From: Fallopia convolvulus
Taxonomy: Eukaryota > Streptophyta > Magnoliopsida > Caryophyllales > Polygonaceae
DNA: 64,000 nt
NCBI GenBank assembly: GCA_964016875.1
Contig: OZ024724.1
Span: forward strand, 14,612,501-14,676,500
Direction of reading: 5' to 3'
A model generated the notes under the pieces. The model was not told where the DNA came from, ran no database searches, and saw nothing but the letters and a program-made list of their open reading frames with translations. The stretch's first letter is position 1. Each line of letters opens with the position of its first letter. The position numbers and the translations under genes are program-made. Positions 11,848-23,217 of this stretch are shown one piece after another.

Positions 11848-14402
11848 TGTAACACCCCGACTTCCGTCGAGGCGCTACTAGGGAATAGACCTTACAAGGT
11901 ACTATTTATTAGGTTGACAACTACACTGTAGGACCTTACAACTCGGGCACGACGAGAAAACATAATAAAACATCCAACCTTTATTTAGTAAAACTTAGAA
12001 AAACGTATCATGCATGAATCCCCGAAAATTATAAATAATCAAATACGTCACAATGCCTACTAAACTGAACTATCTGAACCAAAAATAATAATAAACGAAA
12101 CACGATACCAACTCTGTCTAACAAATATTAAAGCCAACATCCTAACTATTATAAATAACTAGTAAAAACCAAATCCCACTATGACACGCGCTCTTTACCG
12201 CTCCGGCCCGCCATCTTGCCTCGGTTCCTACACGGCTCCCTGATTCATACCTAGAACTGAAAAATGTTCCCCGAAGGGTCAGCGTCTAATCTACCAAGCT
12301 AGAAAGAATATGGAAACTGTAGAACGCTTTGAAATCATTTCTCTAAAGTCAGCATACAAATCCACAACCGCAATCATAACTCTAGAGGCCAATACCTAAA
12401 TTAATTATGTCAGTCACAACAGTCACATACGCATTTGCAATCACAGTCACACAACAATGCTTTTCTTCCTTTGTCCACAATCCGTCTTCCAAGGCGCTCA
12501 TCACTGCGCCGAGTGCAGAGGCAGGCCCTCCCACTCCACTTCCCAATCTCCCTTCTAACTCCGGGCTAAGCCTCCACTGGAGCGCTTGCCAAAAACACAC
12601 AGATAATAATTTTCGTTTGAAGGGGTACGATTTTCCCAGTCACACGGGTCAAAGTAGCCAATTCTTCCTCAACACCAGCTACAATGGGCCGTGTCGGAAA
12701 CGGTACCAACACAGAGAAAACGTTCCAAAATAATTTCCGATAAAACACATTTAAAATCATTAACGCACACAACACACAAGTAGTTCAAAACAATTTAAAA
12801 GGTATTCGGGACTAGTTCCCAAAACCCGCCCTACAATATCGATACGCAATCTAAAAAGGGAGAAAAGAACCGAGCAAGTCGAAAAACGACTTACCTCGAA
12901 TGGAGAATCCTCGGAAAGGCGAAACTACGATCTCAAACGGAATGATTCCCTAAAGAATTATTAAGGAAAAGATTAACTTAAACACAAACCGATATGCCTA
13001 ACTTTTATTAAGAAATTCTAATTAATAAATATTAGAGTATGCTAATTAACCCCTTATAATTTATACCCCACTTATCTAGCAACTTAGCCCACCAAATAAA
13101 TAATTAAATGAACCCAACCCAAGAATATACTCTCTTGCCCATTATTCAAATTAACCGGCCCAACTCTTCAGCCCAAAGAATTAGCCCATCTAAAACCCTT
13201 CTCCCTTAATTCGGGCTAGCCCAATTCAAGGAGAAATCAGCCACAATTTTGGGCCCAACCCCCCGGCCCATCTCCCCCTCACTTATGTTTGACCGGGCAA
13301 TGGAGAATTGACCAAATTGGAGCTTTGACCCCGCGGGCCCCCCATTCCCGTTTTCAACCTCTTCTTCTTCTTCGCAGGAGAGCCGAGGCGGCCGGTGCCT
13401 CCGTTCGCTTCCTCCGTCGAGCTCGTGGTCCCGCCTGGCCACGCTCCCCCTCCCCCGTTTCATCTTCAACCTAGCGAGATGCTTGTTCTTCGCCGCGCTC
13501 CACGCCTTCTTCAACCTCCCGCTAGTGCTCGGTCGGCTTTTACATCGCCGACGTCTCTGCGGCCCGCGAACCGGATCCCCACCCCTTCCTTCTCCGACTG
13601 ACAACTCACAGTCCGACTCCCCCTTGATTTCCGCGCTCGTAGCTCTTGCCCGGCGGTATCGGAGGAGGCGGAGACGAGCACTCCATCACCCCCTGTTTCC
13701 AGCCTCCGGCGTTTCCGCCATAACTCCTATGCCCTCTCCCCCTGACCAACTCCGTCCCTTAATCCGACTCGTCCCTGTACCCCCGATTCTAACCTAACTA
13801 ATTTCCGAGCCAAACAATACGATAAAAGCAGAGGAGAACTTACCGGTGATAGTCTCCGACGGCGCGGTTGACGTCGGCCTCCCCTACTAGCGTCTAACCT
13901 GCAGGCGGTTCGAAAGAAGACCGGTCGGAACCAATTGGGAACGAACGAAAGAAGGACGGATCGTACAGTCGCAGGAGAAGGTAAACGGAACGAAGACGAC
14001 GGCCTTACCGGACTCCCTCGTTGATAGCGTCCCGTCCACAAGTTCAAAATCGATGGCGTAGAGGGTTGATCCGGCGTTTTAAAAAGAATTGTTTTAGGCC
14101 AGCTATGAGTTGGTTAAAAGAAATCGATCGGGATCAAGCGTCTATTTAAAAGATAGATCTTGAATAGATCTTGGGTTTTAGTTTAATAAGGATAGGTTTA
14201 AATTAGATAACTTAATATTAGATATAGCTAATAACTAATTTGGTTAAAAAGGATAGATTTTGATTAGATAGTATTAGTGTTAGATTTAGCAAATCTGATT
14301 ATTCAAACGGATTACTAAAACGGGTTAATTGCGGGTCAAAAACTCGCTATTAGTACCTCAAGAAAATCATTTTTCCTACCTAAAGCAAGATCGAATATTA
14401 CA
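11848..14402 (-). repeat. 5' LTR of element 1
   Basis: Near-identical to 3918-6469 over its full length with the same TGTAACACC start and ATTACA end. It would drive transcription leftward into gag. The CpG-rich segment and the splice-donor-like sites of the other LTR are also present here. Confidence 0.95.
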
Positions 14403-14810
14403 GTAAAGATCTTAGGTTTTGAACTGTAACAGGTTAAAAAATGGCATGAAAACATTGATTTGGCATAGCACAACAAATACAATTCAGTAGTCAAATTTAT
14501 TAACTCACGATCAGTACTTTCATTAAACTTTGTGAATTGGAATATATATGCCCAACACTTTCATAAGCCTATATAAATAGAAAATCCTAAAACTAAAAGT
14601 AGCTTAAATTGCCCTAATTTCAAGTTAGGAGTGGAAAATCAAAAAACCCAACCATATTATCAAATCCTAATTTTAATTAAAATCAGAAATCATGTCAAAT
14701 TGAACATAAACATGCGTATTGAGAATAGAAATCAACTCAATCATACCCTAAACCATCCTATTTCTACCATTAACCCATCAATTGAAAATAAAAACTTAAA
14801 TCCTCTCAAT
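14403..14810. other. MULE interior right of the nested chromovirus
   Basis: AT-rich sequence that begins with the second GTAAA TSD copy. No gene is recognised; short open frames lack any family signature. Confidence 0.5.
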
Positions 14811-15249
14811 TTCATACCTGAAAATTCAGGGCTCTTGTTCGTCCACCACCATCTAACTTCCGACGTCCGCATCCACGTCTTTCGGCACCAGTCCATGTTG
14901 AACGCGCTCGGCCTCAGCCTTCTCGTCGGCTTCGTCACTAACTCTTTCTCTCCGTCGTGTTCCTGAACACTCTCACTTCTCAGCCTCAACCGTCATGTAT
15001 GTTCACAGGAAAAGAACGACAGTGTAAAAGGTTTGGTTTTATTTTTAGTTACTTTCCTTTTTGTTTCGTGTTTTATATTTATTTTCCTTTTTTTTCCAAT
15101 GGCAATCTTAACGGGAAATGAGAAGAAATTGAAATAAGGGGCACGGGACGAACTATGTTAAAACTGAGGGGTATTATACGGAATAACTTTTTTTTGTGGA
15201 CACCACTCGAAAAAGTACAAAACTGAGGGACACCAACCGAAATTTCCCT
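14811..15249 (-). repeat. Right TIR of the 13.7-kb MULE
   Basis: Inverted counterpart of the left TIR. In reverse complement it reads GGGAAATTTCGGTTGGTG at the outside and CCCTGAATTTTCAGGTATG at the inner edge. Followed by the 9-bp TSD TTTTTAAAA at 15250-15258. Confidence 0.75.
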
Positions 15250-15258
15250 TTTTTAAAA

Positions 15259-15702
15259 CTTGATTTTCACTTCTCTTTAGGCAATTTTTGGTAACAACTT
15301 CAATATCATTGCAAATTGAAAATTTGAAGCCATAAATGCAATTTGGGAAGGAATTGAAAAAATATGACAGATAATTACTTCGACAACCAAACAAACCCTT
15401 AAAAAAGGGGTGAATTTGGTAATTATTTAAAATGGCATATTTTTGACCTATGATGATTCAATGATGATATAATCAATATCCATCCTTTAAAGTATTATCA
15501 ATAGTTGCCCAAAAATTTTGGTCATAGAAAAAAAAATAAAAAAAATATTAAAAAGGGAGAGAGAAGATGAAATTTGTAGAGAGGGTATTAATGACCGAAA
15601 CTTTTCTTTGGTCATTGAATAACATAATGACATTTGTCATTGGAGAGAAGAGAATAAAAATTTTAAAAATGCAAAATTTAAAATGGAAGAAAGTTTGATG
15701 AT
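15259..15702. other. Spacer between the MULE and the copia element
   Basis: AT-rich sequence with homopolymer runs and no gene or repeat boundary that can be supported. It ends with ATGAT, the copia TSD. Confidence 0.5.
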
Positions 15703-15856
15703 TGTTATAATATTTATTATATTATTATATTTAGATGTACAATTGGAAACCCTAGTTTGTATTCTCTATATAAAGGCCCATATGGGTGACCTAATAAGAT
15801 GGATTTGATCTCTCTCCTTTCTCCCTATTTCTCTCTATTCTCTCTAATTTATAACA
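15703..15856 (+). repeat. 5' LTR of the copia element
   Basis: 154 bp, TG...CA bounded, with the TATA box CTATATAAAGG at 15766-15776 and a pyrimidine-rich TCTCTCC tract downstream of it. Immediately after it comes CGTTATCAACACGA, the likely primer-binding region. Confidence 0.95.
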
Positions 15857-16274
15857 CGTTATCAACACGATTGTTCAAAAATGAAAGTATGAATTCTCTA
15901 TAGTGATCCCCGATTACATGATCGTTTATTTTTACCTCCGATTTCAATCTATACTTTGATTGCCTATTAATGTTATTAGTGCCGATTAAGTTTGTTCGTA
16001 TTTTATTTTTAGTTGCAATCTGTGGGTTCGATATCATATATGATTATCTACCTCATGACTATGCATCTTTAATTTTTTATTTTTTATTTTATATATGCTG
16101 CGTTCCTTTTTTCTTGTACAATGATTCATTACATTCATATGTTTATATACATGCTAAATGTTCATAATACATGATCTTGCATATATTATATGTTATGCTC
16201 ATAATTAATATTCATTCTTATTCATTCAGTTATAAAGTTAATTATTATCTATAATTAATATAGAAATTTGGTAT

Positions 16275-19200
16275 ATCCCCTAAAGTGGATGTATTTATAA
16301 ATAAATGTGTCCTTGTTGAGACAAATTATATGAACATATAGAGATAATAGTATCCCTGAAGTGATACTTTTTCATGATCTTCATTCCCCGAAGTGAATGA
16401 AATATCAATATATAATCCCTGAAGAGATTACTTCCATTCCCTGAAGAGATTGGAACATCATTATATTATCCATGAAGCGATAATTATTTCCTCCTGAAGA
16501 GTTGATTTATAAATAAAATTATCCCTGAAGCGATAATTATTTCTCTTGAAGAGTTGATTTATAAATAAAATTATCCCTGAAGTGATAATTATTTCCTCCT
16601 GAAGAGTTGAATTTACAAATAATATTATCCCTGAAGTGATAATTATTTCCTCTGAAGAGTTGAATTTACAAATAATATTATCCATGAAGTGATAATTATT
16701 TCCTCCTGAAGAGTTGAATTTACAAAACAATATTATAATTTTATCCCTGAAGTGAATGAATTATTTTATATATTGTATTGTTCTTATATTGTTTATTTAT
16801 TTATTATTTTCATATACTTAATTATGTTATATTATTTTCTCTTGAAAAGTAAATTGAATGTACAGAACAAGATTATCCCTGAAGTGATAATCCTCGTTCC
16901 TTGAAGTAAATAAAAACTTCATTTTATCCCAAGAGTTATAATTCTCATTTCCTGAAGTGAATGAAAGCATTTTTCTATAATTATACTTGGAGTGATAATT
17001 TCCATCCCAAAGTGGATGAAACAAATAATCCCCCGAAGTGGATGAAATAATTGAATCAATCCCCAGAAGTGGATGAATATAACAAAAGTTCCTACTCCTT
17101 GGAGTGAGTGGTAATACTAAAGTCGTCTCTTGAAGTAAATGACATGATTCATGTGCAAATTGAAAAAGAAAAATATCATCTCTAAAAATAGACGATAAAG
17201 TTCATATGACAATATTATCTCTTAAAGTGGATAATAAAATACCCACATGGATATCACATCCTGAAGTATGTTACTAAAAGGTCTCATTGAAATCACATCT
17301 TGAAGCATATGATTGAAAGATCTTATGAATAATCACATCTTGAAGTATGTGATGCAAAGAAGTCTAGAAGACATCGTATACAATCTCTGGTCACCAGAAG
17401 TTGACAATATTTTATGATACTTTATTTCTTTATTTATACTTTTTAATTTAATTATTTATGTTATTGCTTATATACATTTTTATTTGTTCATAAAGTTAAA
17501 ACATGTCATCTCCAAAAGCAGATGCTAGTACGTTCCAATAGAGACAATTTGAAATCATCCCCGAAGAGATGAACTAATAAATCTCATTACTCCTTGGAGT
17601 GAGCAATGGAAGAAAATATCATTTCCTGGAGAAGATGATAAAATTTATGTAACAATGATCATCTCCTAAAGTAGATGCTTCTATACATAAGAGCATTATC
17701 CCTAGAAGCGGATTTACATACACAATTACTTCTTGTAGTATGACGAGAAGAATTCATTAGTGGAACTATATGAACATATCATATCCCAAAGTGGATGATA
17801 TTGGTTCAAGAAATAAAATTACATTGTCACTTGAATTTGACAAATGAGATGTTTGGGAGATTCATGAAGCACTTGACGTTCCAATAGACATGTTCTAAGT
17901 TATAATGAACGTATCATATCATCAACTCCATTCGAGCTTGAAGAATCGAATTTTGAAAAGTAGAGATCGTTATAAACCCTTGGAGAGTTAAGAGATCTCA
18001 TACCAAACCATGTACTCTAGATGTAGTACAAGAAATATGGCATGTACTCTAGAAATAGTACAAGGAATGTGGGTCATTGCAATATTCAGAACTATGTCTA
18101 AATGACAGCCTATGAGTATAAGTGATGTAATTGATCATTAGTCTTGTACCAGTTGTACAAGAACCACACCTTATGAGTATAAGTGTGGAGACCGGTCTAA
18201 TCTATATTAAAAGTTCTGAATGCACCCATTTTGAGGCATCTAATTTTGATATCAAGATAACAACTTATCTTATATGAGTTGATGAGCTCCCAAACATAAG
18301 TATGGATCACCGACATTTTTCAATGGTCTCACACCATATAGTATTTGAAAACCAGAAGTTTTCACAAGTCATGCGCAAATTTTGGTGTGAAGGTTATGAT
18401 GACTCTAGAAAAGTATATCCCATTGAATAATGTAATCTCACTAACTGGAAGTTAGTTAATGATAAGATATATTTGTGGCATGATTAACTTGATCACTCAA
18501 GTAAAATAATAATGCGCATGATCGGTATGGGACCGAAAGATCTTGAGACTTGAAGTCTCTTCCTAAGAGTGACCTCGAAAGGCTTGTGATCTTGGCAAGT
18601 TAGTAGCAAAGCCAGGATAATATGCAAGTAAATACAAAGTCTTATATGCCCTTGACTAAGTTCAAGTGATATAAGAGGATATTTTACATCGCCATGTGTA
18701 CCATTGTGGATTAATCATATAATGTTGAAAGATGCCTCAACCCATTGGTTCCATTGAAAAAGGAGGGGAATGAAAATAAATTAGTGTAGTGGTTGAGCAT
18801 TGAGTAGCTCTCACACACATTTACAAAACGACCTAGTAGAGTCGTCAATAATGCGGTCGAAATTGATAGCAAGACAAATGCTATACATGAAATACACGAC
18901 TAGGATGAGTCGTTGATTAAATAGGGTCATGAAATGTGAATGTCAATAATTAAATTCGACTTGGACCGAATGCTTTTCGAAAATTTTCCTAATAGAAGCT
19001 TGTCTCTAGAAGAGATTAAATGCTTTATATGTCCTCCACCTCCCTGAATGATTGTTAAGTAATGCCACACAATAAAAGTTGGGATTAGACGAAGGGTTTG
19101 GGTCCTTATCATTTATAAAATACCTAGAGCTTATAAGCGGTGATCAATATATTGCTCGGTATTAAGATTAACACTTTGGCGAGGTGAAAATCCCAACTTT

Positions 19201-19320
19201 AGGGGGAGAATAAAATGGGACTAGAAGTTAAGAGATTTCATGAGATGCAACTTGTTGTTTTCAATCCGAAGAAAGCTAAACCGGAAGTTAAGTGAATTGT
19301 ATAACTAAACTGGAAGTTTA
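16275..19320. repeat. Array of short palindromes with a conserved spacer near CCTGAAGT
   Basis: Dozens of inverted repeats with 4-8-bp arms flank a spacer close to CCTGAAGT. Clear cases are AGTATC/GATACT at 16349-16368, TTCATTC/GAATGAA at 16380-16401, GATTATC/GATAATC at 16871-16892, TATTATCT/GGATAATA (one G-T pair) at 17213-17236, ATCACAT/ATGTGAT at 17332-17353, CATCT/AGATG at 17507-17524 and 17660-17677, TGTACT/AGTACA at 18011-18030 and 18043-18062, CTTGTAC/GTACAAG at 18143-18161, GAGACT/AGTCTC at 18545-18559 and TAAACT/AGTTTA at 19306-19320. The arms differ from unit to unit but stay complementary within a unit. Spacers vary around CCTGAAGT (CCCGAAGT, CTTGAAGT, CTAGATGT) and shorten toward 19 kb. 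It occupies the space where gag and integrase would be expected. No coding frame crosses it. Confidence 0.9.
16465..16740. repeat. Tandem repeat of about 56 bp inside the palindrome array
   Basis: About five consecutive units, each with ATTATCCCTGAAGTGATAAT followed by TATTTCCTCCTGAAGAGTTG and an AT-rich tail. Units differ by a few bases, including AAGC against AAGT in the spacer. The 89-codon minus-strand frame over it is a by-product of the tandem repeat. Confidence 0.9.
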
Positions 19321-19527
19321 GGGAATTGTATAGCTCATGTTATTTATCAATGTCATGAAAGTGATTTAGTCACAAACACTAATTGAAAATGCGTCAACTC
19401 ATTTTGGAGATTCTAGAAGTAACTCCAAACCAACACATAAGCATGCTTGAAGCATGGGAGACATTTTCGAATTTAAGGATACATTCCCCAGAAGAGGAAA
19501 GAGCCAGTTACATCCCAAAAGGATGGT

Positions 19528-20399
19528 ATGTCGACTAGAAATAAACATGAAGATAGAACTCCTGAAGAGATTCTATCTAAAGAGTCTAAAAGCAAAGAAA
19601 ATGGAATGAGCGACAATTTGGAAATGTTGATTAATTATGTAAGTATCGGTATAGGGTATCGAGAAGATATCTTTTCTTATTCAGTTATCGTAAAAGTCAT
19701 TGGAGAAGATGACAATAATCCCCAAACAATGGAGGAATGTCGACATCGAAATGGTTGGAAAAGCTGGAAAGCAGAATTGGATTCGTTAAACAGACTAGAT
19801 GTTTTTGGGATTATAGTTCCAACACCATAAAGTGCAAATCAGTCTGTTATAGCTCGTTGCACAAGGGTTTTTCACAAAAACCTAGAGTGGATTACACAGA
19901 AACATATTCACCAGTAGTGGATGCAGCAACACTCCGATTTCTAATCTCTTTAGCCGTTGTTGAACGACTTAAGATACAACTCATGGATGTGGTAACGGCC
20001 TATCTATATGGGTCATTAGATACTGACATATACATGAAAATCCCAGATGGACTGAGAATGGCTGAAGCATTTGAGTCAAAACCACGTCACATTTATTCCA
20101 TTAAGCATAGAAGATCGCTATATGGATTGAAACAATCGGGGAGAATGTGGTATAATTGCCTTAAAGAATATCTACAAAGGCAAGGATTTGTCAGTGATCA
20201 AATAGGTCCTTGTGTGTTCATAAAAACAAAAAAGTCAGGATATTTAATCATAGTTGTTCATGTTGATGATTTCAATATTATTGGGACTCCAGAAGAGATC
20301 CTAATAGAAGCTGATTATTTGAAAAGAGAATTTGAAATAAAGGACTTAGGAATATCAAGTAATGTCTCGGCCTGCAGTTCGAGCATAGAAATGGAATAA
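19528..20399 (+). pseudogene. copia reverse transcriptase fragment
   Basis: The first frame (19528-19830) carries the copia pre-RT signature EECRHRNGWKSWKAE. A frameshift leads into the second frame (19737-20399), which has the core: YTETYSPVVD, LMDVVTAYLYGSLD, IYMKIPDGL, SLYGLKQSGRMWYN, PCVFIK and the catalytic HVDDFNIIGT, where His replaces the usual Tyr before VDD. The match is lost to another shift near 20360. Weak RNase H-like remnants such as EVPYLDAIGAL are readable near 20518-20550. Clearly inactive. Confidence 0.9.
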
Positions 20400-20713
20400 A
20401 AGACCCATTGAATTTGATGAAAGCACATTCATTAAGTGCACCAATAGTACTACGGTGCTAAGTGTGGAAAATGGCTCATTTCGTTCTGATTAGAAAATGA
20501 AAGAGATATTAGGTCTTGAAGTACCATATCTCGATGCAATAGGTGCATTACATCAGCAAAGTCACTTGTTGTGCCAATGAATTATTTGTCTCCCTAAACA
20601 TATAATAGAGATTGTTGGTCCAAAAGTACCAATTCTTCCACAAAAGTCCATGATGGCATAAATATATTGCATAAAGAGCATATGTTTAACTGAGGGGGAG
20701 TATTATTATACAA

Positions 20714-21133
20714 CTGTACTCTTTTTCCCTTGGTTTTGGTTTTTATCCCACTAGGTTTTTCCAAACAAGGTTTTTAATGAGACAGTTCGTCATATAAGGT
20801 CTTTGATGAGACAATCTCGGCCTAAAGTTCGAGATGTGTGAAGGAATGGAGTTTTTATCCCTCCATCAAGTTGAAAGAAGTCAACAGTGACGTATGAAGA
20901 GAACTCGGCATGAACTGATCGACCAAAGTACCTATTATCAAGTGTTCTCAAACTACAAGATTCCACCCAAAGGCAAGATGGATGCTCAATTCAGTCAAGT
21001 AAAGAGAATATATTTCAAGTTGAGAGGAAGACTCATAACTGCACTCTTTTTCCCTTAGTCTTGGTTTTGTCCCATTGGGTTTTCCAGACAAGGTTTTTAA
21101 CGAGGCAGTTAGTGATGTACATCTAAGGGGGAG
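20714..21133 (+). repeat. Duplicated pre-LTR block and polypurine tract of the copia element
   Basis: A block of about 75 bp with CTTTTTCCCTTGGTTTTGG and AGGTTTTTAATGAGACAGT occurs at about 20714-20790 and again, diverged, at about 21040-21115. Such T-rich blocks before the PPT are common in plant copia elements. GGGGGAG also occurs before the first copy (about 20694), so an older internal end may be duplicated. The functional PPT is AAGGGGGAG at 21125-21133. Confidence 0.7.
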
Positions 21134-21287
21134 TGTTATAATATTTATTATATTATTATATTTAGATGTATAATTGAAAACCCTAGTTTGTATTCTCTAT
21201 ATAAAGGCCCCTATGGGTGACCTAATAAGATGGATCTGATCTCTCTACTTTCTCCCTATTTCTCTCTATTTTCTCTAATTTATAACA
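21134..21287 (+). repeat. 3' LTR of the copia element
   Basis: Matches 15703-15856 with about six substitutions, preceded by the PPT and followed by the ATGAT TSD copy at 21288. Confidence 0.95.
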
Positions 21288-21292
21288 ATGAT

Positions 21293-22423
21293 CAAGATTT
21301 TTGAGCAACTATTTTGTATGATATCAATTTATAGTATACTTTATAGATATGATATCAATTTAAATTGTTGCTCATAGATTCGAAAGCAGAATAACGTGAA
21401 GGTTAAAGAAAAATGGATCGAATATTTTTTGTCATATAAGGAGTTTACACTCGTCAACATGTCTGTTTGAAGAAATACTCATTATTGCAAGACTGTTATA
21501 TTTGGATATATGAGATATCCTAAAACATGGGAAGTAAGGACTTAATAAATGTTGTGAATTATCAAAAAGGATTGGAGACCAAGTCAGAGAAAATTTGGAC
21601 GACAGTTGGCATGTATAAAAGTACATGAGTTTAGGAGAATAGGGAAACTATGTTTTTGGATAGGATGATTGTAAATTTAGTTAGTGTATGGTATGCATTG
21701 ATAAATTAGGATACAATATACTTGTAATTCTATAGTTTTCAAGTCCCTATAAAGAGAGATTTATCAATAGAAGAAGTCACGGCTTCCAAGAATTTTCATA
21801 CAAGTAAAAGAGGGATAAAAATAATTTGAGAGTTTGGTTGAGTCTTAGGAATTAAGAGTGGGGTATTTCATAGAGGAAGAAAATACCATACTGCCAGAGA
21901 TATTTAGGGGGTAATACTGAGTTGCTCTATTAACATACTCAAGATATTTATAAAACAAAGCAAGACTTTAAAATCGTTTCATGTGGGGTTGAAAGGTAGT
22001 GATTTACTAAAAATCAACTAGTTGGTTGATTGAAGGTTTTTCTCAAAGAATCGTGATCAAGTAAGTCTTTCCTTAATTTGTTACTAGTTTAGGTACTTCT
22101 TCAAATAAATATTGTAATACCAGTTTAAATAATTCGTAGTTTATAGGCTATCGAATTAGATAATTAATTAGTTGACAAAAAGATTGAAACTTAATTAACT
22201 ACCAAATAGAGTTGTTCCGACACAATTTTGTAACAAATAAGTAATTTAATTTAAACAAATACAAGTCCATAATAATAGCCTATCTAGCATGGCCCTTCAA
22301 AAAATTAACTCATAAAAGTCGAAAAGTAGCATTAAATATAATATATGTTACATAAGATTTGTAAATAAATTACCTTATGAATTTTATTAAGAATATAAAA
22401 CGGTGTTGTACACTTTTAAAAAA
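21293..22423. other. AT-rich stretch without recognisable features
   Basis: No coding frame, LTR, TIR or RNA gene can be supported here. Confidence 0.5.
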
Positions 22424-22470
22424 GAGGAATTAGTACCTCATGCCCCACCTTTAAAAAAATATATTTTATC
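22424..22470 (+). repeat. Orphan MULE terminal sequence
   Basis: GAGGAATTAGTACCTCATGC and the following CCCCACCTTT match, with few changes, the end of the MULE at 28955-33697 read inward (GAGAAATTAGTACCCCATGC then CCCCACTTTG). No opposite end could be found nearby, so this is a truncated relative. Confidence 0.55.
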
Positions 22471-22524
22471 TTTTCAATCAAGTCAATAATATTGTATGGA
22501 GCAGAAAGGTCTCACTCAAGCGCA

Positions 22525-23217
22525 AGGGCAAATTCTATAAAACGGTGGTTAGGACAACAATATTGTATAGAGTGGAGTGTTGACCGACCACAAAAGCGCA
22601 AGAGCATAAGCTGATGGTAGCGTAGATGAGGATGTTGAGATGGATATACGGGCACACGAGATTAGACAAGATCATGAACAAAACGATCAAGAATATAATA
22701 AGGTTGGAGTGGCCAATTTAGGGGAAAAGCTTCATGAATCAACGCTTCGATGGTTCGAGCACATACAGAGGAGGCCCCTAGATGCCTCGATAAGAAGGAT
22801 CGAAGGGCTAATCTCTAGCGACTTTTGCAGGGAAAGGGGTGGTTGAAAAAGAGTTGGAAAGAGGTAATAAAGCAAGATCTCACCTTTTTTGCAGGCTCAA
22901 TAGATATGTCCTTGTGTTGGGATCAATGGCGAGAAAATATTACAGTGGCGGAGCGGTAGTGGGAGGGGAGTGTCTTGCTCATTTCTTCCCTTCTAGTTTC
23001 TTTCCACGTTCTTTGTGTTTTCTTGTGTACTTTTTTGCTTTTTCATTTTTTGTCCTGTCTTTGCCCCTTTCTAGTTTTATCCTTTTGCTTTCTCTTTACT
23101 TTGGATCTGTCAGACATACCCTCCCGAGTTACACTCAGGGCAAGGGTAGGTACATCTTGACCCCCTAGATCCTGTTCATACCAGGATCCACCTAGATCCT
23201 GTTGTTGTTGTTGTTGT
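22525..23217 (+). pseudogene. 3' end of an RTE-type LINE
   Basis: Broken plus-strand frames spell the conserved C-terminus of plant RTE retrotransposon proteins: TTILYRVEC near 22550, then MRMLRWIYGHTRLDKI with its HTR signature (22626-22680), followed in other frames by FDGSSTYRGGP and LKKSWKEVIKQDL. The element ends in a (GTT)n run at about 23199-23217, the usual tail of this clade. Several stops and shifts show that it is dead. The 5' part is missing, as is common for LINE copies. Confidence 0.75.

Larger units (their letters stand above)
3918..14402 (-). mobile_element. Element 1: full-length Ty3/gypsy chromovirus (Tekay/Del type)
   Basis: Two LTRs (3918-6469 and 11848-14402), a PBS next to the right LTR and a PPT next to the left LTR show that the element runs on the minus strand. 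The TSD GTAAA is perfect (3913-3917 and 14403-14407). It inserted into the MULE interior. By eye about 36 substitutions and one 3-bp indel separate the 2.55-kb LTRs, about 1.4%, so insertion is recent. Domain order is gag, protease, RT, RNase H, integrase, chromodomain. Two in-frame TAG codons (10477-10479 and 8569-8571) and one frameshift between about 8136 and 8170 break the polyprotein, so it is probably not autonomous now. Confidence 0.95.
1586..15249. mobile_element. Mutator-like element (MULE) with long TIRs, split by a nested chromovirus
   Basis: The two ends are inverted copies of each other: GGGAAATTCCGG at 1586 reads inward as the reverse complement of CCGAAATTTCCC at the right end, and similarity continues for about 250 bp at high identity and, weaker, to about 425 bp. 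The 9-bp direct repeat TTTTTAAAA flanks it (1577-1585 and 15250-15258), the TSD length typical of MULEs, although one terminal T is unpaired. Removing the nested LTR element at 3918-14402 leaves about 3.2 kb. No MULE transposase is seen. The interior holds an RNase H-like fragment, so it is probably non-autonomous and may be a gene-capturing (Pack-MULE-like) element. The AT-rich TSD makes exact ends less certain. Confidence 0.7.
15703..21287 (+). mobile_element. Decayed Ty1/copia retrotransposon with short LTRs
   Basis: The 154-bp LTRs at 15703-15856 and 21134-21287 start TGTTATAATATTTATTA and end TTTATAACA, with about 6 differences between them. The TSD ATGAT is perfect (15698-15702 and 21288-21292). 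A PPT AAGGGGGAG sits at 21125-21133. Only an RT region is recognisable (19528-20360); gag, protease and integrase are not found, and 16275-19320 is instead filled with short palindromes. Each LTR has a TATA box CTATATAAAGG (15766-15776 and 21197-21207). Non-autonomous. Confidence 0.95.

Noticed and set aside
16461..17024. Minus-strand ORFs over the palindrome array
   Set aside because: They are translations of the 56-bp tandem repeat, not a protein gene.
16275..19320. CRISPR-like array
   Set aside because: The constant part is only about 8 nt and is the spacer of palindromes; there are no regular repeats of CRISPR length, and this is a plant nuclear retroelement.
22839..23168. 109-codon ORF with hydrophobic stretches
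   Set aside because: It lies in the 3' end of the RTE LINE; the hydrophobic run is a T-rich tract read in one frame.
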